A stretch of 64,000 nt of DNA. Source: an uncultured Methylococcaceae bacterium. GTDB lineage: Bacteria > Pseudomonadota > Gammaproteobacteria > Methylococcales > Methylomonadaceae. The translations under genes and the position numbers were made by a program. The stretch spans positions 248,001 to 312,000 of the forward strand of contig CAIXAE010000008.1 of assembly GCA_903917345.1 (NCBI GenBank), given 5' to 3'. Below, piece after piece: positions 29,734 through 38,484 of this stretch. Each line of letters opens with the position of its first letter. Position 1 is the first letter of the stretch. Under the pieces are notes generated by a model that worked only from the letters and a program-made list of their open reading frames with translations, was not told where the DNA came from and did no database searches.

Positions 29734-31599
29734 TTATTCGCCAGCTCTTACATCGAATTCAATTTTCCATTGGCTATGATCTTTTTGAGAGATGGCATGT
29801 AATTCTAAAGTACCTACTTCTGTAATTGCCGAACACAAATGTACAGGCACAACCATACCAGCACTTCTACCCTCTTCAGGTAGAGTAATATCAAGTTCTG
29901 TTAGCTCGTCTAACTCATCATTAGACCAATACTCTAAACGCGATCCCACTTTGTCTTCACGACGCGTAGTAGACGCAAAAAATCGGAAGCGGACCGGTTC
30001 ACCCACAACTAAGCCAAACTCATCACTGGGTAGTTCTTCACGCGTACCTTCTTCCATACCAAACGGCGCCACGCACAAGGCTACAACTTCAGGAGCAAAG
30101 CCCGGAACTGCCGGCATAGCACTTTCAATACCTACATAATAAGCTGCAGCAGTTCCCCCTTTAATCCGTATACCTTTACCTTGCCTAACATGTCCGTAAT
30201 AAGCCGCACCTCGTGCCACAGCCAAATCTAGATCTGCACCTGACAATAGTCGAGCCGAGGGTGCTTGTTCCGCACTTAACCAAGAATTTAACACAGCCAT
30301 TAAACGTTCAGCTAAAGGATGAGCTTTTAAGACCCCTCCGTTAAATAACACGGCTGTAGGATGAATAAAACTAGCATTTTGAGGGGGAATTATCCCACTT
30401 ATCTCTTGAGCCGCTTGAGACTGTTTAGATAAAAATCCCGCCAAATGCCGAGTGATTGCAGCATCCTGTGCATAAGGTAAACCCGCAGTCCTTAAACCCG
30501 TTCTAGGACGGCTAATAGGACGATCTGCACTTGAAACCCATGGAAAAAACCCTTCAACCAAAACATTAGCCAATTCTGTACGAGTCAATTCGGTACGAAT
30601 GTTTCCAGCCATTAAAGAGGAACCACGATTAGCTATCACTAAAGGTACAGACTCTAATTCTGTGTTAGTAAACAATTTTTCTTTAGCGTCACGGCAACTA
30701 TGCGTTAAAGCTTGCAACTGCCAAGGCTCAATACGCTTAGCTTCTTGATCTAGCTTTACTTTAACCGTATAGGCTAGAGCTAAATCCATATTATCCCCAC
30801 CCAGTAAAATATGATCACCCACAGCAATACGTGTCAGTGTCAAACTACCTTGATCTTCAATCACCGCGATTAATGATAAATCCGTAGTGCCACCACCCAC
30901 GTCAACCACTAATATTACATCACCGCATTGTACTTGTTTACGCCAATCACCCTGACTACTTTCAATCCAACTATATAAAGCCGCTTGCGGTTCTTCTAAT
31001 AAAATGGCTTGCCCTAAACCTACAGATCGAGCCGCTTCCATCGTTAAATCACGGGCAGCAGGATCAAACGATGCAGGAACAGTAATGACTAAATCTTGAT
31101 TTTCTAGAGGGGCATCCGGATTTAAACTTAACCAAGCCTCTTTCAAATGTGCCAAATAAGCCGTAGTAGCCTGAAAAGGAGAAATACGCGCTACTTCCTC
31201 AGGTGCTTCAGCGGGTAATATTGGAGCTTTACAATCCACACCTGCATGACACAACCAACTTTTAGCACTGGATACCAGTCTAATAGGCGTTTTACTACCT
31301 AAACTACGCGCAACTTCACCTAACAAATACTGTGGCTTTAACGTCCAAGGAAGACTAGTCGATCCTTCCGCTAGTTCAGAAGGATGTGCTTGATAAATAA
31401 AAGAAGGTAACTGAAAACTATTTTCAACTAAGCCAGGGCTAAATAATTGTGGAATAGCCATCACTTGCTGAACAAACTCGTCATCAGTACCATTAGTAAT
31501 AGGTGCATAAGACAACACACAATGAGTAGTACCTAAATCAATACCTACAGAATATCGTTGAGTGTTAATAGACGTAAATTGTTGGTCTCCAAAATTCAC
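29734..31599 (-). CDS. Short Hsp70-family protein
   Basis: A 621-residue Hsp70 homologue. Phosphate-1 motif GIDLGTTHC is at about residues 19-27 and phosphate-2 DVGGGTTDL near 233. The AVARGAAYYG segment (about 462) ends the nucleotide-binding domain. A short beta-rich substrate-binding region of about 120 residues follows, but there is no helical lid. Its ATPase half is clearly paralogous to the long Hsp70 at 694-3480. It overlaps the DUF2760 gene by 4 bp (ATGA), implying a shared function. Clients are unknown. Confidence 0.85.
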   Translation of the reverse strand: MNFGDQQFTSINTQRYSVGIDLGTTHCVLSYAPITNGTDDEFVQQVMAIPQLFSPGLVENSFQLPSFIYQAHPSELAEGSTSLPWTLKPQYLLGEVARSLGSKTPIRLVSSAKSWLCHAGVDCKAPILPAEAPEEVARISPFQATTAYLAHLKEAWLSLNPDAPLENQDLVITVPASFDPAARDLTMEAARSVGLGQAILLEEPQAALYSWIESSQGDWRKQVQCGDVILVVDVGGGTTDLSLIAVIEDQGSLTLTRIAVGDHILLGGDNMDLALAYTVKVKLDQEAKRIEPWQLQALTHSCRDAKEKLFTNTELESVPLVIANRGSSLMAGNIRTELTRTELANVLVEGFFPWVSSADRPISRPRTGLRTAGLPYAQDAAITRHLAGFLSKQSQAAQEISGIIPPQNASFIHPTAVLFNGGVLKAHPLAERLMAVLNSWLSAEQAPSARLLSGADLDLAVARGAAYYGHVRQGKGIRIKGGTAAAYYVGIESAMPAVPGFAPEVVALCVAPFGMEEGTREELPSDEFGLVVGEPVRFRFFASTTRREDKVGSRLEYWSNDELDELTELDITLPEEGRSAGMVVPVHLCSAITEVGTLELHAISQKDHSQWKIEFDVRAGE

Positions 31600-32249
31600 A
31601 GTTCAACCTCAGCAGGTGCGATAATATTAGCATTATGTGTCTGGGTTAGTTTTGCTAAACGCACATCAGTGACTTGCCAACCTTTATGTACCAAAGTACC
31701 TGTAAATGGTGCGGACCCGACTATATTACCTGTTAACCTAACGGATGCGGCATCAAAACCGGCTGGTAAAGTGACTTTATTTCCTTCTAATTCGGTACGA
31801 ATAGGAGTCAATGTGAAGTGTTCATGCACTGCTTTTTTACAGCCTTCGTGTACCACTCTAGCAGCAACACCCACATCAACATCACTATAAGACGCAATAT
31901 CTTCTTGGATAAAATCAATAAATCGTGCGTTTTTTTGTAATAAACCCAATAATTGTAAAGCGGCGTCAGGCGTAGCTTCTTTCAAAATGACAGGCTCTGG
32001 AATTGGCGCAGGAACCAATTTCTCTACTTCCACAATTTTCTCTATCACTTTAACTATGGGCTCTGCCGCTACTAGATTTGCAGGTCTAAATTGTGAAGAA
32101 TGATTTTTATTACAACGCATCATTGCAAATAAAACACTTAGCAAAACTGTTAATAAAATTAAAGCTAGGACCACAACAGTACCCGCCAGGCATACATGCC
32201 ATAAATCAAAAGTAGTCGGTTTTAAAGATAAATCGATTGTATAGTTCAT
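31596..32249 (-). CDS. DUF2760 membrane protein, Hsp70 partner
   Basis: A 217-residue protein with one N-terminal membrane helix (about residues 18-44) and a Pro/Glu/Val-rich linker. The conserved DUF2760 domain starts at about residue 92 (AALQLLGLLQKNARFIDFIQEDI, VHEGCKKAVHEH). The family has no known biochemical role but recurs next to Hsp70 genes of the type found downstream. I infer that it tethers that chaperone to the membrane. It has a CAGGT ribosome site and overlaps the Hsp70 start by 4 bp. Confidence 0.8.
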   Translation of the reverse strand: MNYTIDLSLKPTTFDLWHVCLAGTVVVLALILLTVLLSVLFAMMRCNKNHSSQFRPANLVAAEPIVKVIEKIVEVEKLVPAPIPEPVILKEATPDAALQLLGLLQKNARFIDFIQEDIASYSDVDVGVAARVVHEGCKKAVHEHFTLTPIRTELEGNKVTLPAGFDAASVRLTGNIVGSAPFTGTLVHKGWQVTDVRLAKLTQTHNANIIAPAEVEL

Positions 32250-32270
32250 AGAGACCTGTCGTTATAGTTA

Positions 32271-32651
32271 TTATTTTTGTCCCGATTTACGGGTTGCCTC
32301 AGAAAACATCATGCCTTGTAACACTTCTCGAGTTGTTTGCATGCGTAATTGCTTTAAATGTCTATCAGAAATAACACCCGGCACCTTAGCATCTAAATAA
32401 ACATCACGAATCTTTGCAAGTATGGGTTCACATTGTTTGATAATAGTCTCTGTTGCGTTGCGGGTATCTTGCTGTTGATAAGTGGATTTTTGCATTTCAT
32501 CGCTAACACATTTCTTATAGGCGTACTTTGCTGTTTGAACCTTCTCTATAGTGCCATCGGTCAAGGTTGTATTTATCCATTCGTTTTTTGTATCTTCCGC
32601 CATTGCTGTTGTTGCCGACAATAACAGCAAACTACATAAAAAATTTTTCAT
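32271..32651 (-). CDS. Unknown secreted protein, 126 residues
   Basis: I do not recognise a family. There is a clear signal peptide (MKNFLCSLLLLSATTAMA), followed by about 108 charged, mainly helical residues. Two Cys (in YKKCVSDE and IKQCEPIL) are separated by 25 residues and could form a disulfide in the periplasm. An AGAGGC ribosome site precedes the ATG. It lies between htpX and the DUF2760/Hsp70 pair, all on the same strand with short gaps, so it may belong to an envelope-stress or chaperone unit. Confidence 0.7.
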   Translation of the reverse strand: MKNFLCSLLLLSATTAMAEDTKNEWINTTLTDGTIEKVQTAKYAYKKCVSDEMQKSTYQQQDTRNATETIIKQCEPILAKIRDVYLDAKVPGVISDRHLKQLRMQTTREVLQGMMFSEATRKSGQK

Positions 32652-32685
32652 AAAGCCTCTGGTTATATTTCTAATATTTGTAGTG

Positions 32686-33558
32686 TTAATTATTTTGTAA
32701 AGCGGCTATACGCTCTTCTAAAGGCGGGTGGCTCATAAATAAACGTGACACACCACTACCATTAATACCAAATGCTGCTAATTGGCCCGGTAAATCGGGT
32801 ACTTCATTGGCTCTTTGTAATGCACGTAAAGCGCCGATCATATTTTGACTACCCGCCAATTGAGCACCACCTGCATCGGCCTTAAATTCTCTATAACGTG
32901 AGAACCACATGACCAACATGGATGCTAAGAAACCTAACGCAATTTGAGCCACCATCTGGGTAATATAGTATGCAGGGCCATTTCCACGTTCGGTTTTAAA
33001 GACGACTCTATCTACAAAGTGACCCAAAATAGTAGCGAAGAAAAATACAAAAGTGTTTACTACACCCTGCATCAACGCCATTGTCACCATGTCACCATTA
33101 GCTACATGAGAAATCTCATGCCCCACTACAGCCTCAACTTCAGCAGCAGACATTGCATTTAGTAAACCCGTACTCACAGCCACTAACGCACTATTTCGGC
33201 TCATGCCTGTAGCAAAAGCATTCGCTTCTGGTGCTTGAAAAATACCTACTTCAGGCATACCAATACCGGCTAGCTGCGCTTGCTTAGCAACCACTTCCAT
33301 TAACCATTGTTCTGTTTGATTTTGAGGATAAGTAATTACATGCACTCCCATCGATTGTTTTGCTGACCATTTAGACATTGCTAATGAAATTAATGATCCG
33401 GTCATACCAATGACCGCGGACATTACTAATAAAGCATTTAAGTTAAGATCCACACCTTGTGCGTCAAGTGTACTATTCAAACCCAGTACACTAAAAATAA
33501 TACTGACCACGACCATAATGGCAACGTTGGTCGCTAAAAACAAAAGAATCCTAAGCAT
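32686..33558 (-). CDS. htpX: Protease HtpX
   Basis: A 290-residue zinc metalloprotease of the inner membrane that degrades damaged membrane proteins together with FtsH. Membrane helices are at about residues 4-25, 33-55, 155-178 and 190-215. The zinc site is HEISH (about residue 140) with the third ligand Glu in REFKADAGGAQLAG. The start at 33558 has an AGAGGG site and gives the family's normal N-terminus (MLRILLFLATN). A longer frame beginning at 33642 lacks such support. Confidence 0.93.
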   Translation of the reverse strand: MLRILLFLATNVAIMVVVSIIFSVLGLNSTLDAQGVDLNLNALLVMSAVIGMTGSLISLAMSKWSAKQSMGVHVITYPQNQTEQWLMEVVAKQAQLAGIGMPEVGIFQAPEANAFATGMSRNSALVAVSTGLLNAMSAAEVEAVVGHEISHVANGDMVTMALMQGVVNTFVFFFATILGHFVDRVVFKTERGNGPAYYITQMVAQIALGFLASMLVMWFSRYREFKADAGGAQLAGSQNMIGALRALQRANEVPDLPGQLAAFGINGSGVSRLFMSHPPLEERIAALQNN

Positions 33559-33687
33559 GGTAATACCCTCTAGTTTAATGAGTGACCAATATGGAGATGA
33601 ATTTGAAAAATCCAATATTTGCCAAATAAAATATCTAAACAAATATTATAAAGATGAAACAGCGTAAACAGAATTGAATTTAGCAGA

Positions 33688-34362
33688 TCAGTTGATACTC
33701 ATTTTCAAAGCGGCCGCCGTTGGCCAAGGTGCTAAGAACACGGCCATAATTAAAAATGAAATTAAGATATTTAACTGGGCTTGAATGGGTAAACCCGCGC
33801 CGGCCATTTCTACCGCATTACTAGCAAAAATCAATACTGGGACATACAATGGCAAAACTAATAGGGATAAAATCATCCCTCCCCGTCTTAATCCTACCGT
33901 TAAAGCAACACCTATTGCACCAATCAAACTTAATACGGGCGTACCTAATAGCAACGTCAACAATAACACGCCTAATGAGCTAGTCGGCATTCCCAAAAAC
34001 ACCGCTAATAATGGGGCTACTATTAACAAAGGAAAACCCGTCACTAGCCAATGTGCAATAACTTTTGCTAAAACTAATAGTGAAGCTGGATGCGCACTTA
34101 ATAAAATTTGTTCTAATGAACCATCATCAAAATCTGAGCGAAATAGACTATCTAATGACAACATCGCTGCTAATAAAGCCGACACCCAAATGATACCCGG
34201 CGCTATAGACTGTAATAAATGCGGTTGCGCCCCAATGCCTAAAGGGAAAAGCGTAATCACCAGAATAAAAAATAACAAGGGATTAGCAACTTCAGAGCGT
34301 CTGCGTAAAGCCAAGACCAAGTCTCTTTTAATAATAGCAAAAAAGGCGGTAGATAAAGACAT
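33688..34362 (-). CDS. ccmB: Heme exporter protein CcmB
   Basis: A 224-residue polytopic permease with about six membrane helices. The family motifs RRRSEVANPLLFF (residue 20 onward), the DSLFRSDFDDGSLEQILLSAHP block (about 71-92) and the C-terminal GLPIQAQLNILISF segment are present. With CcmA it forms the ABC part of cytochrome c maturation system I. It overlaps ccmA by one base (TAATG). The expected next gene, ccmC, is absent: a 130-bp gap and htpX follow. Confidence 0.93.
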   Translation of the reverse strand: MSLSTAFFAIIKRDLVLALRRRSEVANPLLFFILVITLFPLGIGAQPHLLQSIAPGIIWVSALLAAMLSLDSLFRSDFDDGSLEQILLSAHPASLLVLAKVIAHWLVTGFPLLIVAPLLAVFLGMPTSSLGVLLLTLLLGTPVLSLIGAIGVALTVGLRRGGMILSLLVLPLYVPVLIFASNAVEMAGAGLPIQAQLNILISFLIMAVFLAPWPTAAALKMSIN

Positions 34363-34985
34363 TAAGAGAGCATAACGCGTTGAACATTAACACCTTGCAA
34401 ACTTAGGTCTTGATGTGAGGTTAAGACAATCATGCCCCCCTGGGCACAATGTTCAGACATTAATGTTTCTATTAGCGTAATCCCTTGCCTATCCAAAGAA
34501 GTAAAAGGCTCATCTAATATCCACAAAACATTTTTAGTCATTAATAAGCGGGCTAAAGATAAACGCCTTTTTTGACCGGCAGATAAAGCACCTACTAACA
34601 TATCGTCAAAATCTTCTAAATTGACTCGAGTGAGCGCTTCAGTAATGCTGTAATTTCCGGCTTGACCCAAAGCCAAAGCCACTTTGAGATTCTCATAAAC
34701 CGTCAATTCTTTTTTAACACCCTCTAGATGTCCCACATAAGCTAAATCTGAATAGTAAGAACTGTCAGATAGCGCATCACTACACCAGCTTAAGTCACCC
34801 GCATCGGGTTCACGAAAACCACATAAAATACGTAATAATGAAGTTTTACCACTACCGTTTTTACCTTCTAGCAATAACACCTGGCCGGCATTGACAGTAA
34901 ATGACAAGTCCTCAAACAAGACCCGATCATCTCGAATACAACTTAGCGAATTAGCCTGTAATGAATAATTCACGTACCCTGACAT
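34362..34985 (-). CDS. ccmA: Heme exporter ATP-binding protein CcmA
   Basis: A 207-residue ABC ATPase. Walker A is GKNGSGKTS (about residues 40-48), the signature is LSAGQKRRLSLARLL (about 128) and Walker B LWILDEPFTSLD (about 150), with the H-loop His in LTSHQDL. It powers release of heme-loaded CcmE in cytochrome c biogenesis. One-base overlaps (TAATG) with both rlmB upstream and ccmB downstream indicate translational coupling, an unusual link of cytochrome maturation to an rRNA methylase operon. Confidence 0.92.
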   Translation of the reverse strand: MSGYVNYSLQANSLSCIRDDRVLFEDLSFTVNAGQVLLLEGKNGSGKTSLLRILCGFREPDAGDLSWCSDALSDSSYYSDLAYVGHLEGVKKELTVYENLKVALALGQAGNYSITEALTRVNLEDFDDMLVGALSAGQKRRLSLARLLMTKNVLWILDEPFTSLDRQGITLIETLMSEHCAQGGMIVLTSHQDLSLQGVNVQRVMLS

Positions 34986-35734
34986 TACTTAGCGACCAAT
35001 GATCTCTGTCTTACTGCTTCAAATAACAAAACACCAGTAGCGACCGACAAATTTAAACTTTCAACACGCCCTAACATAGGAATTGAAACCAACATATCGC
35101 ACTGTTCTTTGGTTAAGCGCCTTAAGCCTTTGCCTTCTGCGCCGACAACGATGGCCATTGGCGCTGTAAAATCCGTCTTATAAAGTGTTTGAGTTGTTTC
35201 CCCATCTGCACCGGCAACCCACAAACCTTGATCTTTCAGCCAACGTAAAGTTCTCGCCAAATTGGTTACTTGATAAACAGGAACAGTTTCTGCAGCACCA
35301 CTCGCCACTTTACACACCGTCGGAGTAATGCCTGTTGCATTATCTTTAGTAATGATGACACCATGCACGCCTGTAGCATCAGCCGTTCTTAAGCAAGCAC
35401 CCAAATTATGGGGATCTTGAACGTTATCTAACACTAAAAACAAAGCGGTTTCTGTTAAGTTCTCAACGGCAGACTTTAAATCACTTTCTGATAACTCACC
35501 TGGCATATCGACTTCAATCACAATGCCTTGATGATTATTACTATCCGACAAACGATCAAGTCTTTTTCTATCAACTTTTTCTGGCTTTATGCCAAGATCT
35601 AATAGATCCTCTATAGCTTTAGTTAATCTTATATCTTGTCTAGCTGTATCTACCCAGGCTTGTTGAATATTTTTAGGGGAATAATCAAGCGCGGCTTGCA
35701 CTGAATGTAGGCCGAATAGTTTAGTTAATTTCAT
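34985..35734 (-). CDS. rlmB: 23S rRNA (guanosine-2'-O)-methyltransferase RlmB
   Basis: A 249-residue SpoU/TrmH-family methyltransferase modifying G2251 of 23S rRNA in E. coli. The N-terminal L30e-like substrate domain covers about residues 1-75 (FGLHSVQAAL, NNHQGIVIEV). The knotted SPOUT domain shows motif 1 LDNVQDPHNLGACLRTADA, motif 2 VVGAEGKGLRRL and motif 3 IPMLGRVESLNLSVATGVLLFEA. It overlaps rnr by 4 bp, the conserved rnr-rlmB order. Confidence 0.95.
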   Translation of the reverse strand: MKLTKLFGLHSVQAALDYSPKNIQQAWVDTARQDIRLTKAIEDLLDLGIKPEKVDRKRLDRLSDSNNHQGIVIEVDMPGELSESDLKSAVENLTETALFLVLDNVQDPHNLGACLRTADATGVHGVIITKDNATGITPTVCKVASGAAETVPVYQVTNLARTLRWLKDQGLWVAGADGETTQTLYKTDFTAPMAIVVGAEGKGLRRLTKEQCDMLVSIPMLGRVESLNLSVATGVLLFEAVRQRSLVAK

Positions 35735-37998
35735 TTTGTTGTTTTTTTCTTACGACGTTTCTTTTTAGGCTTATCACTATCGGTTACTTTTTTTACTGAG
35801 CCTTCTTTATTAATTAGCTCAAAATCCATTTTCTTTTCATCTAAATCTACGCGTACAACCCTAATGTTGACGGTATCACCCAAACGATAATTAGTATTAG
35901 TCCGTTCACCTTTCAATTGATGACTCGTTGGATCAAAATGGAAATAATCCTGCCCCAAATTACTGATATGTACTAAACCTTCAACATAAATATCAGCCAA
36001 CTCAACAAAGAAACCAAATGAAGTCACTGCAGAGATGATACCGGAGAACTCTTCTCCGATTTTATCCATCATGTATTCACATTTTAACCAACTAACTACA
36101 TCACGCGTTGCATCATCCGCTCTTCGTTCATTTGCAGAACAATGTTCACCCAACATAATCATCTCAGGCATACCATAGACGAAAGTTTCGGGCGATTTAC
36201 CCGCTAAACAATGTCGGATAGCACGATGGACTAATAGATCAGGATAACGCCTAATGGGGGAAGTGAAATGGGCATAAGCTTCTAAAGCTAAACCAAAGTG
36301 ACCTTTAAGATCAGGACTGTAAACTGCCTGAGACATCGATCTTAATAATACGGTTTGAATCAAATGAGCATCCGGTCTGTCCTTAACCGAATCCACTAAA
36401 TGCATATAATCAAGAGGTGTAGGGCTCACGCCACCGCCAAACTTTAGACCTAACTCACCTAAAAAAGTTTTTAAATTAAGTAATTTATCTGAGGACGGGC
36501 CTTCATGAATACGCAATAACTTAGGGATTTTTTTAGCATTTAGATACTTAGCCGCCGCGCTATTCGCAGTAATCATAAACTCTTCAATCAGTTTATGCGC
36601 ATCGTTACGAACCACAGGAACAATTTTTTCAATCTTACGATCAGCACCAAACATGATTCGCGTTTCTTGCGTATCAAAATCCATGGCACCACGTTTTTCA
36701 CGACTAATTCGCATCACTTTATATAAGGCGTAAAGTTCACGCAAATGGGGTAAGACAGCTTCATAGTTATCAGCTAAGGTCTCATCACCATCCACTAAGA
36801 TCTTAGCAACCTCTGTGTACGTTAAACGCGCATGAGAGCGCATCACTGCATCATAAAATCGACTTCTAGAAACAGACCCTTCTTCGTCTATGAAAAGTTC
36901 ACAGACCATACACAAACGATCCACATGCGGATTAAGTGAACACAATCCGTTAGACAATATCTCCGGCAACATCGGAATGACTTGTTCTGGAAAGTAAACT
37001 GAAGTACTACGATTTTTAGCTTCTTTATCTAACTCGGTATCTACTTGTACATAATGAGAAACGTCTGCAATGGCAACTAATAACTTCCAACCCTTAGGCG
37101 TTTTCTTACAATAAACAGCATCATCAAAGTCTCGTGCATCTTCACCATCAATCGTAACTAAAGGGGTGCTACGTAAATCGACTCGGCCTTCTTTAGCTGA
37201 TTCAGGGACTTCAGCAGATAAAGATTTAATTTCTTCGAGTAACTCAGTAGGCCAAACATTGGGAAGTTCGTATGACCGTATCGCCATCTCTATTTCCATA
37301 CCAGGGGCTAAATGATCGCCCAATACATCAATAATTCTGCCGATAGGTTGGTGTAATTTAGTTGGTTGTTCAGTGACTTCTGCAACAACGATTTGCCCAT
37401 GCAGAGCATCACCTACGCCGTCCGCTTCCACAAGGAGCGTTTGAGCGATATTTTTGTTATCGGGTACTACATAAGTGAAGCCATCCTCTTCATAAAGTCT
37501 ACCAACTATCTGATGCGTATTTCGCTCTAAGATCTCAACGACGGCACCTTCTCTTCGGCCTTTCTTATCGATCCCAGCAACCCTAAGCATGGCTCTATCA
37601 TTGTGCAATAGAGGATTCATTTCTCTGGGGGATAAATATAAATCATCCGATCCATCATCCGGTCTTAAGAACCCGAAGCCATCTGGATGACCAATGATAC
37701 GACCTACAATTAAATCTTTATTATTAACTAAACAATATTGTTGACCACGATTGTAAAGTACCTGACCATCGCGCTCCATAGCTCTTAGGCGTCGCCTTAA
37801 AGCCTCAAGATCATCTTCACTTTCAAGTTTAAATAGATTAGCTATCTCACTACGCGATAAAGTTTTACCGGCATGCTCTAAAGCAGCCAGAATAAGCTCT
37901 CTACTTGGAATGGGATTTTCATACTTTTCAGCTTCGCGCTGAGCATATGGATCTTTTGTTGAATTAAAATCAACGTCTTTTTTAGACTTAGATGTCAT
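35731..37998 (-). CDS. rnr: Ribonuclease R
   Basis: A 755-residue 3'-to-5' exoribonuclease. In order it has an N-terminal helix-turn-helix region (about residues 30-95), cold-shock domains (RIIGHPDGFGFLRPDD, about 99), the RNB catalytic domain with acidic active site TIDGEDARDFDDAVY (about 282-296), an S1 domain near residue 645 (GEEFSGIISAVTSFGFFVEL) and a strongly basic Lys/Arg tail. It degrades structured RNA and takes part in rRNA quality control and trans-translation. First gene of rnr-rlmB-ccmA-ccmB. Confidence 0.96.
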   Translation of the reverse strand: MTSKSKKDVDFNSTKDPYAQREAEKYENPIPSRELILAALEHAGKTLSRSEIANLFKLESEDDLEALRRRLRAMERDGQVLYNRGQQYCLVNNKDLIVGRIIGHPDGFGFLRPDDGSDDLYLSPREMNPLLHNDRAMLRVAGIDKKGRREGAVVEILERNTHQIVGRLYEEDGFTYVVPDNKNIAQTLLVEADGVGDALHGQIVVAEVTEQPTKLHQPIGRIIDVLGDHLAPGMEIEMAIRSYELPNVWPTELLEEIKSLSAEVPESAKEGRVDLRSTPLVTIDGEDARDFDDAVYCKKTPKGWKLLVAIADVSHYVQVDTELDKEAKNRSTSVYFPEQVIPMLPEILSNGLCSLNPHVDRLCMVCELFIDEEGSVSRSRFYDAVMRSHARLTYTEVAKILVDGDETLADNYEAVLPHLRELYALYKVMRISREKRGAMDFDTQETRIMFGADRKIEKIVPVVRNDAHKLIEEFMITANSAAAKYLNAKKIPKLLRIHEGPSSDKLLNLKTFLGELGLKFGGGVSPTPLDYMHLVDSVKDRPDAHLIQTVLLRSMSQAVYSPDLKGHFGLALEAYAHFTSPIRRYPDLLVHRAIRHCLAGKSPETFVYGMPEMIMLGEHCSANERRADDATRDVVSWLKCEYMMDKIGEEFSGIISAVTSFGFFVELADIYVEGLVHISNLGQDYFHFDPTSHQLKGERTNTNYRLGDTVNIRVVRVDLDEKKMDFELINKEGSVKKVTDSDKPKKKRRKKKTTK

Positions 37999-38147
37999 TT
38001 AATAATTAAATTCAATTGGATTGGTACAATTAATTGATAGGCTTATATCATACATGCTTAACCTATCGATTAGAATTGAAAATAACAAATCCTATTAAAA
38101 TAACATTATAAATTGCGCATAAAACAAGGTGCCGTTGTTTAAACGGC

Positions 38148-38191
38148 AAAAAAATAGGTCATAGTTGTGAAAATAATAAGGATAACCTATT
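38148..38191 (-). terminator. Intrinsic terminator of the 35-residue gene
   Basis: On the minus strand AATAGGTTAT (38191-38182) pairs with ATGACCTATT (38162-38153) over 10 bp with one G-U pair and a 19-nt loop, and runs into seven T (38154-38148). The stem begins inside the stop codon of the small gene. A further GCCGTT/AACGGC hairpin at 38131-38147 follows directly. Confidence 0.7.
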
Positions 38192-38297
38192 AGTACTCAG
38201 GCAATAATTGCAAACCTAACCAAGCGACAACGACAACAACAAATAACAGTGTCATTTTGATTTTTGTTAACACGTCTTTATCTATTCTATTAAACAT
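38190..38297 (-). CDS. Small single-helix membrane protein, 35 residues
   Basis: A complete frame too short for usual gene finders. A GAGG ribosome site lies 9 bp before the ATG at 38297. The protein begins MFNRIDKDVLTKIK, with a net positive N-terminus, continues into one hydrophobic helix of about 19 residues containing five consecutive Val, and ends LLPEY. An intrinsic terminator starts at its stop codon. I recognise no family. The positive-inside rule predicts a cytoplasmic N-terminus. It lies alone between rnr and ilvD. Small subunits of respiratory or transport complexes look like this, but no partner is indicated. The remaining parts of the 486-bp gap (37999-38147 and 38298-38427) show no other gene; a long-loop inverted repeat ATTGATAGG/CCTATCGAT lies at 38033-38070. 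Confidence 0.6.
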   Translation of the reverse strand: MFNRIDKDVLTKIKMTLLFVVVVVAWLGLQLLPEY

Positions 38298-38427
38298 AAC
38301 CTTCACCTCTATACAAAACGTAATAACTATAAAAACAGATTATTTCTATAACTTGATATGTAACCGAAATAAGAACAAAAGCAACCCTGCTTTACTTTCA
38401 AGTTTTAAGGCTAGCCTCTCGTTCGTA

Positions 38428-38433
38428 TATAAT
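38428..38433 (+). promoter_or_regulatory. -10 element for ilvD
   Basis: A perfect TATAAT about 50 bp before the ilvD ATG. No convincing -35 box lies at the proper distance, so the promoter may be activator-dependent or the match incidental. Confidence 0.35.
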
Positions 38434-38484
38434 AAGCCTACTTAAATCGATTTTTTATATCCAAACCCTTAGGAGCTGTACATC

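Noticed and set aside
33578-33667. Short plus-strand frame upstream of htpX (29 codons)
   Set aside because: No ribosome site and no terminator. It overlaps the htpX leader on the opposite strand.
33785-34375. Plus-strand frame of 196 codons
   Set aside because: It lies entirely antisense to ccmB, which has clear family motifs and coupled start and stop. The encoded protein has no recognisable feature and is a codon-bias shadow.
38131-38147. GCCGTT/AACGGC hairpin next to seven A/T bases
   Set aside because: The T-tract lies on the wrong side of this stem for either strand. The T-run belongs to the neighbouring stem at 38153-38191.
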